A stretch of DNA of 64,000 nt from Clostridium bowmanii (GTDB taxonomy: Bacteria; Bacillota; Clostridia; Clostridiales; Clostridiaceae). The translations under genes and the position numbers were made by a program. Below, piece by piece: positions 51,732 to 61,564 of the stretch; position 1 is the stretch's first letter, and each line of letters begins with the position of its first letter. The DNA is taken from NCBI RefSeq assembly GCF_018861315.1, contig NZ_JAHLDL010000010.1, forward strand, positions 62,001-126,000, written 5' to 3'. The notes beneath the pieces were generated by a model. That model had not been told where the DNA came from and did no database searches. It saw only the letters and a program-made list of their open reading frames with translations.

Positions 51732-52595
51732 TTAAGCAAGTTGATTATTTTTTAACCTATTTGATATAAATTCCAAAATAATAGCAAATCCCACTAGTAA
51801 ATATGAAATAAATCCAACCTCTGATACATTAAAATAAAAACTACCTGCCATAAATAATTCATATCCAATGCCTCCAGCGCCTGCAGCTGCTCCCATGGCT
51901 ACTGCATTTGTAAAGTTGATTTCAAATCTCATGAAAGTCCATGAAAGAAGATAATTTCTAGTTGAAGGGATAATTGCCTGAAAAACGATCTGCCAAAAGC
52001 TTGCACCACTGGCCTTTAATGCTTCTATAACTCCTTCATCAATTTCTTCATAAGATTCTGAATAGGCTTTTGTTAAATATGCTGTGGAATGAAAGGTTAA
52101 TCCTACTATAGCAGCTACACTCCCAAGTCCTGCAGATATTGCAAATATTAAAACCCATATTACTGTTGGTATCGCCCTTATAAATGCAACAAATCCTTTT
52201 ATTGAATTAGAAACATGTATGTTGGATAAATTTTTTGCAGCAAATAGGCCCAAAACAATTGCTATAGCGGCTCCGAGTAGTGTGGTTAAAAATGCAAGTG
52301 ACATAGTTATTATTACAGCATTAATGCCTTGCATAAATGTAAAATGTGTTAAACTTGGCTTTAAAAACATTACTTTTAAATTTTGCAATGTTTGGACTAT
52401 AGCTGTTGCCAGGTTTAAGTCTTTATAATCAAAGGTTAAAAATCCATAAATCGTTAGAAGTATTAGAGTGACTATAGTTATATTTATTATTCCACTAGAA
52501 TTGCCAACCGCTTTAGTTTTTATTCTACCATCTTTTTTATGTTCAATATAATATCTTTTATGAGTATCAATACTCAAATCAGCTACATCTCTCAT
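51732..52595 (-). CDS. phnE: Phosphonate ABC transporter permease PhnE (second)
   Basis: 287 residues, about six membrane segments, permease loop EEIDEGVIEALKASGASFWQ near residue 190. It pairs with the preceding PhnE; many phosphonate systems have two different permeases. Its start overlaps the previous stop by one base (ATGA-type coupling) with a GGGTGA site. Substrate by family and by neighbours: phosphonates or phosphite-like compounds. Confidence 0.93.
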   Translation of the reverse strand: MRDVADLSIDTHKRYYIEHKKDGRIKTKAVGNSSGIINITIVTLILLTIYGFLTFDYKDLNLATAIVQTLQNLKVMFLKPSLTHFTFMQGINAVIITMSLAFLTTLLGAAIAIVLGLFAAKNLSNIHVSNSIKGFVAFIRAIPTVIWVLIFAISAGLGSVAAIVGLTFHSTAYLTKAYSESYEEIDEGVIEALKASGASFWQIVFQAIIPSTRNYLLSWTFMRFEINFTNAVAMGAAAGAGGIGYELFMAGSFYFNVSEVGFISYLLVGFAIILEFISNRLKNNQLA

Positions 52596-53380
52596 TATAA
52601 AATCACCCTTCTAATATAATTTGATATAATTTCAATTACTAATACAGATACAACTATAAAAATAAGTGCAAGGCTAGCTGCATTGTAATTCATACCTTTA
52701 TAATACATGCTAAAGGTAAACCCAATACCAGTACCAGTAAGTAATCCTATAAGAGTTGCACTTCTAATATTAGTTTCTATCATAAAAAGTATCCAGCTGA
52801 TTAATTGAGGTGCACTTGATGGGAGAATTGCCTGTGAAACTGTTTGAAAAATATTTGAGCCTGTAGCTTCTAGCGCTTCCACACATTCTGAGCTTGCCTC
52901 GTCTATAGTCTCTATAAATGCTCTTGTTAAAAACCCGAATGTTGTAAAAAAAAGTGCCAAATATCCAGTCATAGCATTTTGCCCAAAGGAAAATAATAAT
53001 ATCATTGCCCATACTACATCTGGAATATTTCTGAATATAGAAGCTATTACTCTGGCTATAGCACTGAGCACCCTATTTGTATTAGTAGTTTTAGATCCAA
53101 ATAAGCTGAGAAATATTGCAAAAAAACTAGCAGTGGTAGTTGCAGCTATAGATAGAAAAATTGTTTCCTTCATCTTACTCATTATGGTGGGAAGTTTGCT
53201 TAGAGATTCCACAGTAGGATAAAAATTAGAGCCTGCCCAAAATATCGCCTTAGGAATAGACGTAAAACCAAGTATTGGATCATACTTTGTTATATTCATT
53301 GCTACTAAAGTTATAATTACTATTATTCCTAAAGACATATAGGACTTTTTTCTGTCTTTTTTTATTATTTTAAACTCCAT
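52595..53380 (-). CDS. phnE: Phosphonate ABC transporter permease PhnE (first)
   Basis: 261 residues, membrane segments throughout, loop EASSECVEALEATGSNIFQT typical of PhnE. AGGAGG precedes the ATG. It sits directly after phnC, giving the order phnD-C-E-E. Confidence 0.93.
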   Translation of the reverse strand: MEFKIIKKDRKKSYMSLGIIVIITLVAMNITKYDPILGFTSIPKAIFWAGSNFYPTVESLSKLPTIMSKMKETIFLSIAATTTASFFAIFLSLFGSKTTNTNRVLSAIARVIASIFRNIPDVVWAMILLFSFGQNAMTGYLALFFTTFGFLTRAFIETIDEASSECVEALEATGSNIFQTVSQAILPSSAPQLISWILFMIETNIRSATLIGLLTGTGIGFTFSMYYKGMNYNAASLALIFIVVSVLVIEIISNYIRRVIL

Positions 53381-53398
53381 TAATTTTACCTCCTAAGC

Positions 53399-54163
53399 CT
53401 AGTCTGTAATCAAACTACCAGATTCTGAACCATATATTTCATGTATTTTATCTTTTGTAAGTTCATCCGGTGTTCCATTAAATATAACTCTGCCTGCATT
53501 CACTCCTATTATTCTGTCTGAATATTTTTGTGCCACATCAACTTGATGAAGATTGAATATACAAGTTATTCCCATCTCCTTATTTATATTTTTAAGATGA
53601 TCCATAATTATTTTTGCAGCACTTGGATCTAGGGATGAAATAGGTTCATCACATAGCACCATTTTAGGTTTTTGGATTAATGCTCTTGCTATTCCTACCC
53701 TTTGCTTTTGACCTCCACTAAGTTGATCACATCTTTTGTAAGCTTCTTCTTGAAGTCCTAATTTATTTATGAGTTCAACAGCTTGATTTTTTTCTTCCTC
53801 ATCATATCTCCCAAATACTCCTGCTAGTGTTGATTTATATCCAAGCCTTCCGTGAAGTATGTTTTGAAATACACTGAGTCTATTAACTAAATTATAATGC
53901 TGAAATATCATACCTATCTTTGTTCTATGTTTTCTTAAATCTTTTTTATTTAAACTTCTAACACTAACACCATTAAAATTCACTTCACCCTGTGATGCAT
54001 CAATCATTCTATTAATGCAACGAAGAAGAGTTGATTTTCCTGCTCCTGATGGGCCTATAATTGAAACAAACTCTCCTTCGTTCACAGAGAAGCTAACGTC
54101 TGTTAATGCCTTAGTACCGCCCTTATAATCTTTAGACAGATTTTTCACCTCTAGAATTACCAC
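53399..54163 (-). CDS. phnC: Phosphonate ABC transporter ATPase PhnC
   Basis: 254 residues from GTG 54163, chosen because GGGGGAG lies five bases before it; an ATG at 54181 would place this site inside the gene. Walker A GPSGAGKSTLLRC, Q-loop MIFQHYNLVNRLS, signature LSGGQKQRVGIARAL, Walker B MVLCDEPISSLDP and the switch His are intact. The PhnC-typical NLVNRLSVFQNILHGRLG is present. It powers phosphonate import with PhnD and the two PhnE proteins. Confidence 0.95.
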   Translation of the reverse strand: MVILEVKNLSKDYKGGTKALTDVSFSVNEGEFVSIIGPSGAGKSTLLRCINRMIDASQGEVNFNGVSVRSLNKKDLRKHRTKIGMIFQHYNLVNRLSVFQNILHGRLGYKSTLAGVFGRYDEEEKNQAVELINKLGLQEEAYKRCDQLSGGQKQRVGIARALIQKPKMVLCDEPISSLDPSAAKIIMDHLKNINKEMGITCIFNLHQVDVAQKYSDRIIGVNAGRVIFNGTPDELTKDKIHEIYGSESGSLITD

Positions 54164-54192
54164 TGCAGCTCCCCCTTCCATAATTTTAATGT

Positions 54193-55239
54193 CTATTTTG
54201 ATAGTTGTCTAATTGGGTCATACCAAGCATCCTCAACTGAAACAAAATGTTCATCCTTCGTTTTTTCAATTAATCCTTTAGTTTCACCCTTTATATAAAA
54301 TATTTTCTTATTGTTTGTAGTAGAATCTGCTGTAAACGCAGCCTTTATTTTGTCTATATCCTCTTGTTTGAGTGTACTTGTATTTATAGCAAAAGGTCCG
54401 TTAAGTACTGGAGTAACATTTATAAGTACAAATTCCTTACCAACCAAATTAGTGAATGGATCTGAAGCATCAGCCTTTATATTATAAATCGCACCTACAG
54501 TGTTTTCTTCTCCTGTTTTAACCTTGACATATGGAGCTATAGAAGTATCACAAAATGCTGCTATATCCGCTTTTTTGTTTAGAAGATTAGCTGCAGCTCC
54601 TTGATGTGATTGTCCAAATAACACCTCACTAAAGAACTTATCAGATCCACCTTCTATTAAATCATCCGCCGTTAAGTTCTTCCACTTATCTTGAGAAGAA
54701 AAGTATTTAATTATGTTAGTAGTCGGAACTTTAAAACCTGAAGTGGAACTATTGGAGACAAAAGAGAATTTTTTACCCTGAATATTATCCATTGTATACT
54801 TTCCATCTTTTTGGTACTGACTTTCAGTTCCTTTATTAACTGCAAGCCAGCTATGATAAATAGCATCATCTAAAGTACCTGATTTACCGGTGTTTACAAC
54901 CAGAGGTAAAACCTTAGGATTTTTTTTATTAGCTTCTACATAACCCTGTCCACCCATGAATGCTATTTGTCCGTTACCGCTTGCTATAGCTTCAATAGCA
55001 ATAGAATAATCTGTTGTAGTCTTTTGATCAACCTTTTTCCCTGTTGCTGTTTCAATGATTTTACATAATTCATCACGAGTTTCCTTAAAAGCATCAGCAG
55101 ATTCATTAGGATACCAAATCATCGTTATTTTGTCATAATCTTTTATTTTGCTACCAATAGCACCACTTGCACTAGAACATCCTGCAAAAACTGAAACAGA
55201 AAGAACCATGCTTGTTAAAAGTAATAATATTTTTTTCAT
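54193..55239 (-). CDS. phnD: Phosphonate-binding lipoprotein PhnD
   Basis: 348 residues. Lipoprotein signal ending SVFAGCSS. The mature protein has the PhnD/PtxB-type periplasmic-binding fold: ITMIWYPNESADAFKE, phosphate-loop region VSNSSTSGFKVPTTN and AFCDTSIAPYVKV. It captures phosphonates outside the membrane. First gene of the transport operon; a separate promoter with Pho-box-like repeats is suggested upstream. Confidence 0.94.
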   Translation of the reverse strand: MKKILLLLTSMVLSVSVFAGCSSASGAIGSKIKDYDKITMIWYPNESADAFKETRDELCKIIETATGKKVDQKTTTDYSIAIEAIASGNGQIAFMGGQGYVEANKKNPKVLPLVVNTGKSGTLDDAIYHSWLAVNKGTESQYQKDGKYTMDNIQGKKFSFVSNSSTSGFKVPTTNIIKYFSSQDKWKNLTADDLIEGGSDKFFSEVLFGQSHQGAAANLLNKKADIAAFCDTSIAPYVKVKTGEENTVGAIYNIKADASDPFTNLVGKEFVLINVTPVLNGPFAINTSTLKQEDIDKIKAAFTADSTTNNKKIFYIKGETKGLIEKTKDEHFVSVEDAWYDPIRQLSK

Positions 55240-55278
55240 AATTTGCCCCTCTCAATTTAAAATAGATTTTATTTTTAT

Positions 55279-55332
55279 ACTATATGTTAATGATAATTCA
55301 TTAAAGTTAATAGCTTATTATATGATTGTTAA
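55279..55332 (-). promoter_or_regulatory. Possible PhoP-boxes and promoter of phnDCEE
   Basis: On the minus strand TTAACA (55327-55332), TTAACT (55305-55310) and TTAACA (55285-55290) come before TATAGT (55279-55284). TTAACA-like repeats near the -10 box are the pattern of PhoP-activated promoters in Bacillus, but the spacings (22 and 20) are not a strict 11-base series. Confidence 0.35.
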
Positions 55333-55356
55333 TTAAAAGTTAAATTTCAAATTTGT

Positions 55357-56190
55357 TTATTTTTTGTAATTTATTCCATAATCAAATGCATGTATAAACT
55401 CCTCAGCGCTAGTTTTTTGTCCTATTTTTGCAGAACTTCCATAACTTCCGTGAAAATCACTTCCACCTGTAGTAATTAAATAATGTATCCTGCAATATTG
55501 CATTACCTTTATGTAATCTTCCTGTCCATGGTCCTCATGATACAGTTCAATCCCATCCAGTCCTGCTATAACAAGCTTATCAATAGAACTATATGAATCA
55601 AGTTGTCCCGGATGCGCGAGGATTGCAATCCCTCCATCTTCTTTTATTGCCCTTACTGCGTCTGTGGCATCAACATATTCAATGTCCCTTGCGCATATTC
55701 CATCACCTTTAAATAGCTTTTTATATAAATCTGAATATACTTTAGAACTATAATCAGCCTCCGTTAGCTCTGCCATAATATGCTGCTTATAAATCACCTC
55801 ACTACTTTTGGCTCTAGAATAAATATTATCTATATTAAATATATACCCATTTTTTTTAAGTTCACCAATTTGCCAAAGTGAATTATTATGTCTTCTCTCT
55901 AAAATGGGGTCACAAAGTTTTTTAATATTTGCAGCTTCAAGATTAAAGTTAAAGCCTAAAATGTGAATTTTTCTTCCAGTTTCAAAGTCAAAAGCTGATA
56001 TCTCTATGCCTGGAACTATTTTTATCCCAGCTTTTTCTCCTGCAATTATAGCTTCCGAAAGCCCCTTTACAGTGTCATGATTTGTAATTCCTAAATGAGT
56101 AACTTCATTTGAAATAGCCATGCTTATTACTTCGTCAAAGTTCATTGATCCATCAGACATAGTTGTGTGAACATGAAAATCTGCTTTCAT
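55357..56190 (-). CDS. PHP-domain phosphoesterase of the C-P lyase operon
   Basis: 277 residues, PHP fold. Metal ligands in order: ADFHVHTTMSDG, LGITNHDT, PGIEIS, HILGFNF, ILAHPGQLDS, TTGGSDFHGS. A PHP enzyme of Eggerthella lenta is known to hydrolyse the C-P lyase product 5-phosphoribosyl 1,2-cyclic phosphate, and PhnP and PhnN are not found in this operon. I therefore infer that this protein replaces PhnP. It overlaps the phnL start region by four bases, so it is translated with the operon. Confidence 0.8.
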   Translation of the reverse strand: MKADFHVHTTMSDGSMNFDEVISMAISNEVTHLGITNHDTVKGLSEAIIAGEKAGIKIVPGIEISAFDFETGRKIHILGFNFNLEAANIKKLCDPILERRHNNSLWQIGELKKNGYIFNIDNIYSRAKSSEVIYKQHIMAELTEADYSSKVYSDLYKKLFKGDGICARDIEYVDATDAVRAIKEDGGIAILAHPGQLDSYSSIDKLVIAGLDGIELYHEDHGQEDYIKVMQYCRIHYLITTGGSDFHGSYGSSAKIGQKTSAEEFIHAFDYGINYKK

Positions 56191-56882
56191 ATTAATTCTC
56201 CAGCCTCCATATTATATATTTTGTCGCAGAGCCCTTCCATAAAATCAATATCATGAAAAATTCCAAGCATTGTAGTTCCTTCACCTTTAAGCTGCTGTAT
56301 TAATACTCTTACCTTCGCTTTTGAAACACTATCAAGACTTGCTGTAGGCTCATCTAAAAGTAGCAGTCTTGGACGCTTTACCATTGCTTTTGCAATATTT
56401 AAACGTAGCTTTTCCCCTCCTGAAAATGTATTTGGATAGCTATCCCAAAGATCCCTTCCCAGTTCAAAATGTAGGAGCATTTTCTCAGCCTGTGTGGATG
56501 CATACTCTAAGTCAAAACCCATTTCGAGTACTGCCCTTTCTACTATCTGTTTCGCTGTAGTCCTTGGCATTACATTTAAAAACTGAGATACGTACCCTAT
56601 TTCATATTTTCTAAGATGTATAATTTCTCTTTCAGTAGCCTTTGAAATGTTTATTAGACCAAACTTCTTTGAGCTATACCATATGTCGCCACCCTCTGGC
56701 AAATAAGTTCTATAAATACACTTTAATATAGTAGATTTACCACTACCACTTCTTCCAGTTATACCTATGAATTCGGCTTCCTTTAATTCTATATTAATAC
56801 CCTCACATGACTTTATGTGCTTATGTAAATTATGGAGAGTAAATGATTTACCTAAATTTTCAATTTTTAATAAATAGCTCAT
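56187..56882 (-). CDS. phnL: C-P lyase ATP-binding protein PhnL
   Basis: 231 residues from ATG 56882; longer in-frame starts (56900, 56942) overlap the preceding gene more. Walker A GRSGSGKSTILKC, signature FSGGEKLRLNIAKAM, Walker B LLLLDEPTASLD. PhnL is an ABC-type ATPase needed with PhnG, PhnH and PhnI for making the ribose-triphosphate phosphonate. Length matches the family (226-235). Confidence 0.92.
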   Translation of the reverse strand: MSYLLKIENLGKSFTLHNLHKHIKSCEGINIELKEAEFIGITGRSGSGKSTILKCIYRTYLPEGGDIWYSSKKFGLINISKATEREIIHLRKYEIGYVSQFLNVMPRTTAKQIVERAVLEMGFDLEYASTQAEKMLLHFELGRDLWDSYPNTFSGGEKLRLNIAKAMVKRPRLLLLDEPTASLDSVSKAKVRVLIQQLKGEGTTMLGIFHDIDFMEGLCDKIYNMEAGELI

Positions 56883-56886
56883 AATA

Positions 56887-57516
56887 TCATCTCTTTTCAT
56901 AATTTTTAAGTATAAAACTATCAATATCAAGTAGAAAGTCATTAAAATCCTCTTTTATTTTCGCATACGACCAGTCCCACCATTTTATTTGTGCAAGCTT
57001 AAAAATAATATCCTCACTAAATCTTTTTCGAATAGGTTTTGCTGGAACACCAGCTACAATGGTATAAGGTGCTACATCTTTGGTTACAACAGCTCCACTA
57101 CCTACTATTGCTCCATTCCCTATAGTAACACCAGGCATTATTATAGCTCCATGACCTATCCAAGTATCATGACCTATATATGTTTTTATGCTTGCCCTAT
57201 TTTTGAAAAATTCAACATCCTGGCCGCTTTCAAATCCATACAATTCTCTTCTGTAAGTAAAATGATGAAGGGTTGGTCTATCAATAGGATGGTCTGTAGG
57301 ACCTATTCTAACCATTGCTGCTATATTGGAGAATTTACCTATTTCTGCATTTTGAACAAAACAAAATTGACCGGTATAAGAATAATCATCAAGTGTTACA
57401 TTTTCAAAGAAATTAAAAATTCCAACTTCGGTATACTGTCCAAGCTTTGAATTTGTAAGTTCACAATTTTCATGAACTTGTGGCTCCTCTGTAAGTATTT
57501 TCTTTTCCATGATCAT
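56887..57516 (-). CDS. Hexapeptide-repeat acyltransferase of phosphonate operons
   Basis: 209 residues of left-handed beta-helix repeats: [60 protein letters not shown] with the loop His of xenobiotic acetyltransferases. A subfamily with this layout occurs in phn operons; PhnO-type acetylation of aminoalkylphosphonates would be a natural role, but PhnO itself is a GNAT protein. It overlaps PhnM by four bases. Confidence 0.8.
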   Translation of the reverse strand: MIMEKKILTEEPQVHENCELTNSKLGQYTEVGIFNFFENVTLDDYSYTGQFCFVQNAEIGKFSNIAAMVRIGPTDHPIDRPTLHHFTYRRELYGFESGQDVEFFKNRASIKTYIGHDTWIGHGAIIMPGVTIGNGAIVGSGAVVTKDVAPYTIVAGVPAKPIRKRFSEDIIFKLAQIKWWDWSYAKIKEDFNDFLLDIDSFILKNYEKR

Positions 57517-58691
57517 ACCCTGTAATCTATTATTGATACTAATTTTCCATCAACAAAAACCGAAGTTATAACTGGAAAATCAACGTCAATTTTCTCTATT
57601 ATGATTATATCTGCTTTCTTACCCTCTTTTATTGATCCAATATCTCGGTCCATATTCACAGCTCTTGCTGGATTTATAGTAACCAAGTTAAACATATGAT
57701 TTAGATTCTCATTATATTTTTCATGAAGTATAAATACAGCGTGAAGCATTGCTGCAGGATAGTAATCACTGCACAAAATATCAATAGTATCATTTGCTAT
57801 AGCCTCTGCTGCAGATAAATTGCCTGTATGAGAACCTCCTAGTAATATATTTGGAGCTCCTGCAATAGTAAATAAACCTCTTTCCTTAGCTTTTCTTGCA
57901 ATTTCAAGTGTTATTGGGAATTCACTTATTGTAGCTCCAAGGTTTTGCACAAGTTCTAATTTTTCATCGCTATCATCATCATGAGAGGCTATAGGTATAT
58001 GTTTTTCTTTAGCAAGTTCTGCTAGCTCCTTAAGCATATCAATAGTAAGTTTTTCTTTAGTTCCATGATGTTCCATAACTGAGTCTAGTTCACAATCAGT
58101 AAAATCCTTGTATCCTCTAAGTGTGTTTTTATAGATTTCTATGTTTTTATATTGTCCCTGACCTGGTGTGTGGTCCATAAAGGAAATTAGATGTACTTTA
58201 TCCTGGGCTATATAATTTTTCAAGCCTTCTACAGCGGAAGTATTATCTATTTCAAGCCTTGCATGAAAGCGGTGACGTATTAAATGTTTTTTACCATGAG
58301 TATTTTGAATTACCTCAACAAATTTTTTCACATTTTCTGTAGAGCGTATTGGTTTGTGGGAAAATTCATCATTCTCCCATAGCGATAGAGAATGAAACAT
58401 AGTTGTAATACCGTGATTAACAAGTATTTTCTCGGTTTCCCTCATGCTAAGATTAAAGTCAATCATAGCTGTAGGTCTTGGAGATGACATGCCCTCAATA
58501 TAATCCGAATGTATATCTATAAACCCCGGAGCAACAAAGCCTTCTCTAGCATCAATTATCTCCTCAAATCCACCGTTTATTATTTCTCCATGGGGTGCAA
58601 TTTTGGAAATTAGGTCATCTTTTATAAGGAGATCATATCCCTGTAATATTTCATTTTCAGTAACAATTTGGCCATTAGTTATTAAATACAC
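57513..58691 (-). CDS. phnM: Ribose 1-methylphosphonate 5-triphosphate diphosphatase PhnM
   Basis: 392 residues from GTG 58691, preceded by TAGGAGG; a TTG 18 bases upstream is less likely. Amidohydrolase fold with metal ligands in [37 protein letters not shown] and [13 protein letters not shown]. PhnM removes pyrophosphate from the triphosphate before the C-P bond is cut. It follows phnK with a gap of 35 bases. Confidence 0.94.
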   Translation of the reverse strand: MYLITNGQIVTENEILQGYDLLIKDDLISKIAPHGEIINGGFEEIIDAREGFVAPGFIDIHSDYIEGMSSPRPTAMIDFNLSMRETEKILVNHGITTMFHSLSLWENDEFSHKPIRSTENVKKFVEVIQNTHGKKHLIRHRFHARLEIDNTSAVEGLKNYIAQDKVHLISFMDHTPGQGQYKNIEIYKNTLRGYKDFTDCELDSVMEHHGTKEKLTIDMLKELAELAKEKHIPIASHDDDSDEKLELVQNLGATISEFPITLEIARKAKERGLFTIAGAPNILLGGSHTGNLSAAEAIANDTIDILCSDYYPAAMLHAVFILHEKYNENLNHMFNLVTINPARAVNMDRDIGSIKEGKKADIIIIEKIDVDFPVITSVFVDGKLVSIIDYRV

Positions 58692-58726
58692 CTTAAAACC
58701 TCCTAACAATATAAAATTAATACATA

Positions 58727-59572
58727 TTAAATCATTGAGTATACAAGCTGCTGGGTATATGCATTTTGTGGGTCCTCTAGTATTTGATCCGTAAGTCCCT
58801 GTTCAACTATTTTTCCATCTAGCATTACAATGGTCCTGTCCGCTAGCATTCGTATAACTGAAAGGTCATGAGACACAATAATCATGCTTATCCCAAGCTC
58901 CCTTTGGATTACTTTTATTAAATCAAGCACATTTGCCTGTACCGACAAATCCAGCCCTGTTGTGACTTCATCTAACAATAATATGGGAGGGTTATTAGAT
59001 AGTGCTTTAGCAATTTGTACTCTTTGTTGCATTCCACCAGAAAAATTTATTGGTGCCTCCTTCATCCTAAATAGAGGAATGTTTACATGTTCTAGTAGCT
59101 CGCTCCCTCGCCTCTCCATATATCCTACATTTTTATAACCTGCAGCTATTAACTTTTCTGCAATATTCCCTATGGAAGAAAAATTCATCTTAAGACCATC
59201 TATTGGATTTTGATATACTTTCCCAAGTACATTGTTTCTTATATACCTCTTTTGTTGTGGTGACTCAGAAAATATGCTAGTGCCTCCGCTCTTATAGCTG
59301 CTTATATAAGCCTCCCCTTTGGATACCTCTTGATCAAAATATAAGCAGCTCATCATAGTAGATTTACCACTACCACTTTCTCCGACTACTCCAAGAATTT
59401 CGCCACTATAAAGGTCAAAAGAAATATCTTTGCAAGCATATACCGTTCCACATTCCTCGCAATAGTTCCCCTTTTGCATATCCGTATTATTACCTTCGCA
59501 ACTACTACATCCCTCTCCAAACTGCTTGCTTAAATTTCTTACAGATATTATTGGTTGTTCAAAGTCTTCCAT
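58727..59572 (-). CDS. phnK: C-P lyase ATP-binding protein PhnK with a four-Cys insertion
   Basis: 281 residues. Walker A GESGSGKSTMMSC, signature FSGGMQQRVQIAKAL and Walker B ILLLDEVTTGLDL are intact. Between strand 1 and the Walker A there is an insertion with GCSSCEGN and YCEECGTVYACKD: two CxxC pairs that could bind zinc. Similar insertions are known to me in Firmicute PhnK proteins; proteobacterial PhnK lacks them. PhnK docks on PhnJ in the C-P lyase core and is needed for activity in vivo. Confidence 0.93.
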   Translation of the reverse strand: MEDFEQPIISVRNLSKQFGEGCSSCEGNNTDMQKGNYCEECGTVYACKDISFDLYSGEILGVVGESGSGKSTMMSCLYFDQEVSKGEAYISSYKSGGTSIFSESPQQKRYIRNNVLGKVYQNPIDGLKMNFSSIGNIAEKLIAAGYKNVGYMERRGSELLEHVNIPLFRMKEAPINFSGGMQQRVQIAKALSNNPPILLLDEVTTGLDLSVQANVLDLIKVIQRELGISMIIVSHDLSVIRMLADRTIVMLDGKIVEQGLTDQILEDPQNAYTQQLVYSMI

Positions 59573-59579
59573 TTATAAA

Positions 59580-60455
59580 TCACCACCTATTTATATCTAG
59601 TGCACTTGCCTTTAACACTGATTGATTATTTAATTTTGACAAACAATAACTTGTATCATTACATTGAAAAGAAGTTTCTCCCGTCTTAGCATCAATTATT
59701 TCATCCATATACGCCCCTGAACTTCCACATAATCTACATTTTTTACTATGAACATCCTCAACTTCAAAAGGATAATCCTCGAAAGCAAGTGATTTAACTT
59801 TTGTATAAGGTGGAACAGCATAAACCTTCTTTTCTCTTCCAGCCCCTAGTAATATTAATGCCTTTGAATAATTCATTTTCGGATTATCAAAACGAGGTAT
59901 TGGACTTGGTGCCATAACATATCTATCATGAACAAGCACAGGATGATCTGCGCCAGTTGAGACTTTTCCAAATTTAACTATTTGTTCAAAAAGCATAAGC
60001 CAGGCACCACTATATTCATTTTCAGCATGAAGCCTTTTTGTAACATATTCGCTTGGCTGCACAGCTCTTAGTGGCTCAGGTAGTGGTACTTGAAGTACTA
60101 GTATTTGATTTTCTTCTAGTGGAACTTCAGGTATTCTATGTCTTGATTGAATTAAGCTTGCTTCATGTGTGTTATCAGTAGTTGTAACACCTGTAGTCCT
60201 ATTAATGAGTTTTTTAATATTCACCGCGTTTACTGATTCATCCGATCCTTGGTCTATTACCTTTAGTACATCTTTTTTACCAATTAAGGACAATGTAAGC
60301 TGTAATCCACCTGTGCCCCAGCCTCTACCTATGGGCATTTCTCTTGATGCAAAAGGCACTTGATATCCAGGTATTGAAACAGCCTTTAATGTAGCTCTTC
60401 TTATTTCTCTTTTTGATCCCTCATCAAAGAATGCAAAGTTATACTTTATTTTCAT
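59580..60455 (-). CDS. phnJ: Carbon-phosphorus lyase PhnJ
   Basis: 291 residues. The radical-SAM Cys set lies at the C-terminal end as in E. coli PhnJ: KKCRLCGSS, FQCNDTSYC (C-x2-C-x21-C-x5-C), giving three cluster ligands plus the thiyl Cys. SFQC and TSYC are intact, as is the Gly motif that hosts the radical. PhnJ cuts the C-P bond of the ribose phosphonate to give an alkane and the cyclic phosphate. The start overlaps the phnI stop region by 17 bases. Confidence 0.96.
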   Translation of the reverse strand: MKIKYNFAFFDEGSKREIRRATLKAVSIPGYQVPFASREMPIGRGWGTGGLQLTLSLIGKKDVLKVIDQGSDESVNAVNIKKLINRTTGVTTTDNTHEASLIQSRHRIPEVPLEENQILVLQVPLPEPLRAVQPSEYVTKRLHAENEYSGAWLMLFEQIVKFGKVSTGADHPVLVHDRYVMAPSPIPRFDNPKMNYSKALILLGAGREKKVYAVPPYTKVKSLAFEDYPFEVEDVHSKKCRLCGSSGAYMDEIIDAKTGETSFQCNDTSYCLSKLNNQSVLKASALDINRW

Positions 60456-61560
60456 TTTCAGCCCCTCCTGTGCGTATTTTTCTCATACTATCAAGTTTTG
60501 ACTGAAAAGTTACATAGTGAGGCAATTTAAGATGAGATATAAAACCTGAAGATTCTACTGAATCTATATGAAGCAATACAAATTCTTCGTCCTGCGTAGG
60601 ATATTTTTTATCTTTAGCTTCCAAACATTGCTCTAGTATGCTCATGGCAATTGCCTTGGTTTCATTCTGTCCATAACAAATTCCATAGCCTATGTCAAAC
60701 CTTATTTCTTTAATGCCAACCTTTTTTTCAATAGTTCTAGGTATAAATGTTTCTACTTCTGTAATTTTTATTTCTCCAATATAATACTCGTCTTTATCAT
60801 CCCTAGAGTCTTTTAAAGGATTATCAATGTATAGTGGAATCATTCCAACTCTAAGTTCTCCAACAGTGGGATGTAGTGCACCATAGGCCCTTAATGCCGC
60901 ATATCCTAGTGAAGTAACCGTTCCAGTCTGACCTCTAGTGAGTATCTGTAATCTTTCACTTCTTGTAGTAGGAAACTCTATGCTCTTTTTTGTTATATCA
61001 ATTGGGATCTCATCATTATTAGAAAAATCTTCTATAAGGCCTTCTTTTCTAAGGTATTCGAGTACCTTAGGCAAATGCGACAAATCCGCTTCATCGGAAC
61101 TGTGGGCTACTGGTTTTTCAAAATCATTTACCCAATTAATACCATCTTCACTTGTTTCATCTACTAAATCAAAATCGATAAGTCTATGTGTGTAATCATA
61201 AGTTGATCCTAATATTTGTCCTCCTGGTACATCTTTAAAACTGGCTGAAATTCTTCTTTCTGTAAACATTACCGAAGAATCCACAATTCTTGTGTAGTGC
61301 TTTCTTGGTAAGGTGGACCTATATGCGCGAAGCAAAAACACAGCTTCCTCTAAATTTCCTTCTGATTGCTTTATTGCAATAGAGGCCAGTTCTTTTGAAT
61401 AAATACTACTCTCAGACATTACCTGATCAATGAGACCTCTAAGCCCACCATTTATATCTTCAATTTTAAGCACTGTTTTTTCTTTTAATCTTTCATATTT
61501 AAGTCTTCTTATAGATTCTTCAATGGCTATACTGCCACCTTTTACCGCTATATATCCCAT
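60439..61560 (-). CDS. phnI: C-P lyase subunit PhnI
   Basis: 373 residues beginning MGYIAVKGGSIAIEESIRRL, the standard PhnI start. Other family segments: EAVFLLRAYRSTLPR, DVPGGQILGSTYDYTHRLID, RSERLQILTRGQTGTVTSLG, GYGICYGQNETKAIAMSILE. PhnI is a nucleosidase that with PhnG, PhnH and PhnL joins phosphonate to ATP ribose. It forms the PhnGHIJ core. Confidence 0.96.
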   Translation of the reverse strand: MGYIAVKGGSIAIEESIRRLKYERLKEKTVLKIEDINGGLRGLIDQVMSESSIYSKELASIAIKQSEGNLEEAVFLLRAYRSTLPRKHYTRIVDSSVMFTERRISASFKDVPGGQILGSTYDYTHRLIDFDLVDETSEDGINWVNDFEKPVAHSSDEADLSHLPKVLEYLRKEGLIEDFSNNDEIPIDITKKSIEFPTTRSERLQILTRGQTGTVTSLGYAALRAYGALHPTVGELRVGMIPLYIDNPLKDSRDDKDEYYIGEIKITEVETFIPRTIEKKVGIKEIRFDIGYGICYGQNETKAIAMSILEQCLEAKDKKYPTQDEEFVLLHIDSVESSGFISHLKLPHYVTFQSKLDSMRKIRTGGAENENKV

Positions 61561-61564
61561 ATGT

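Noticed and set aside
52770-53012. 80-codon alternative frame within phnE
   Set aside because: Lies wholly inside an intact PhnE gene on the same strand and has no start signal.
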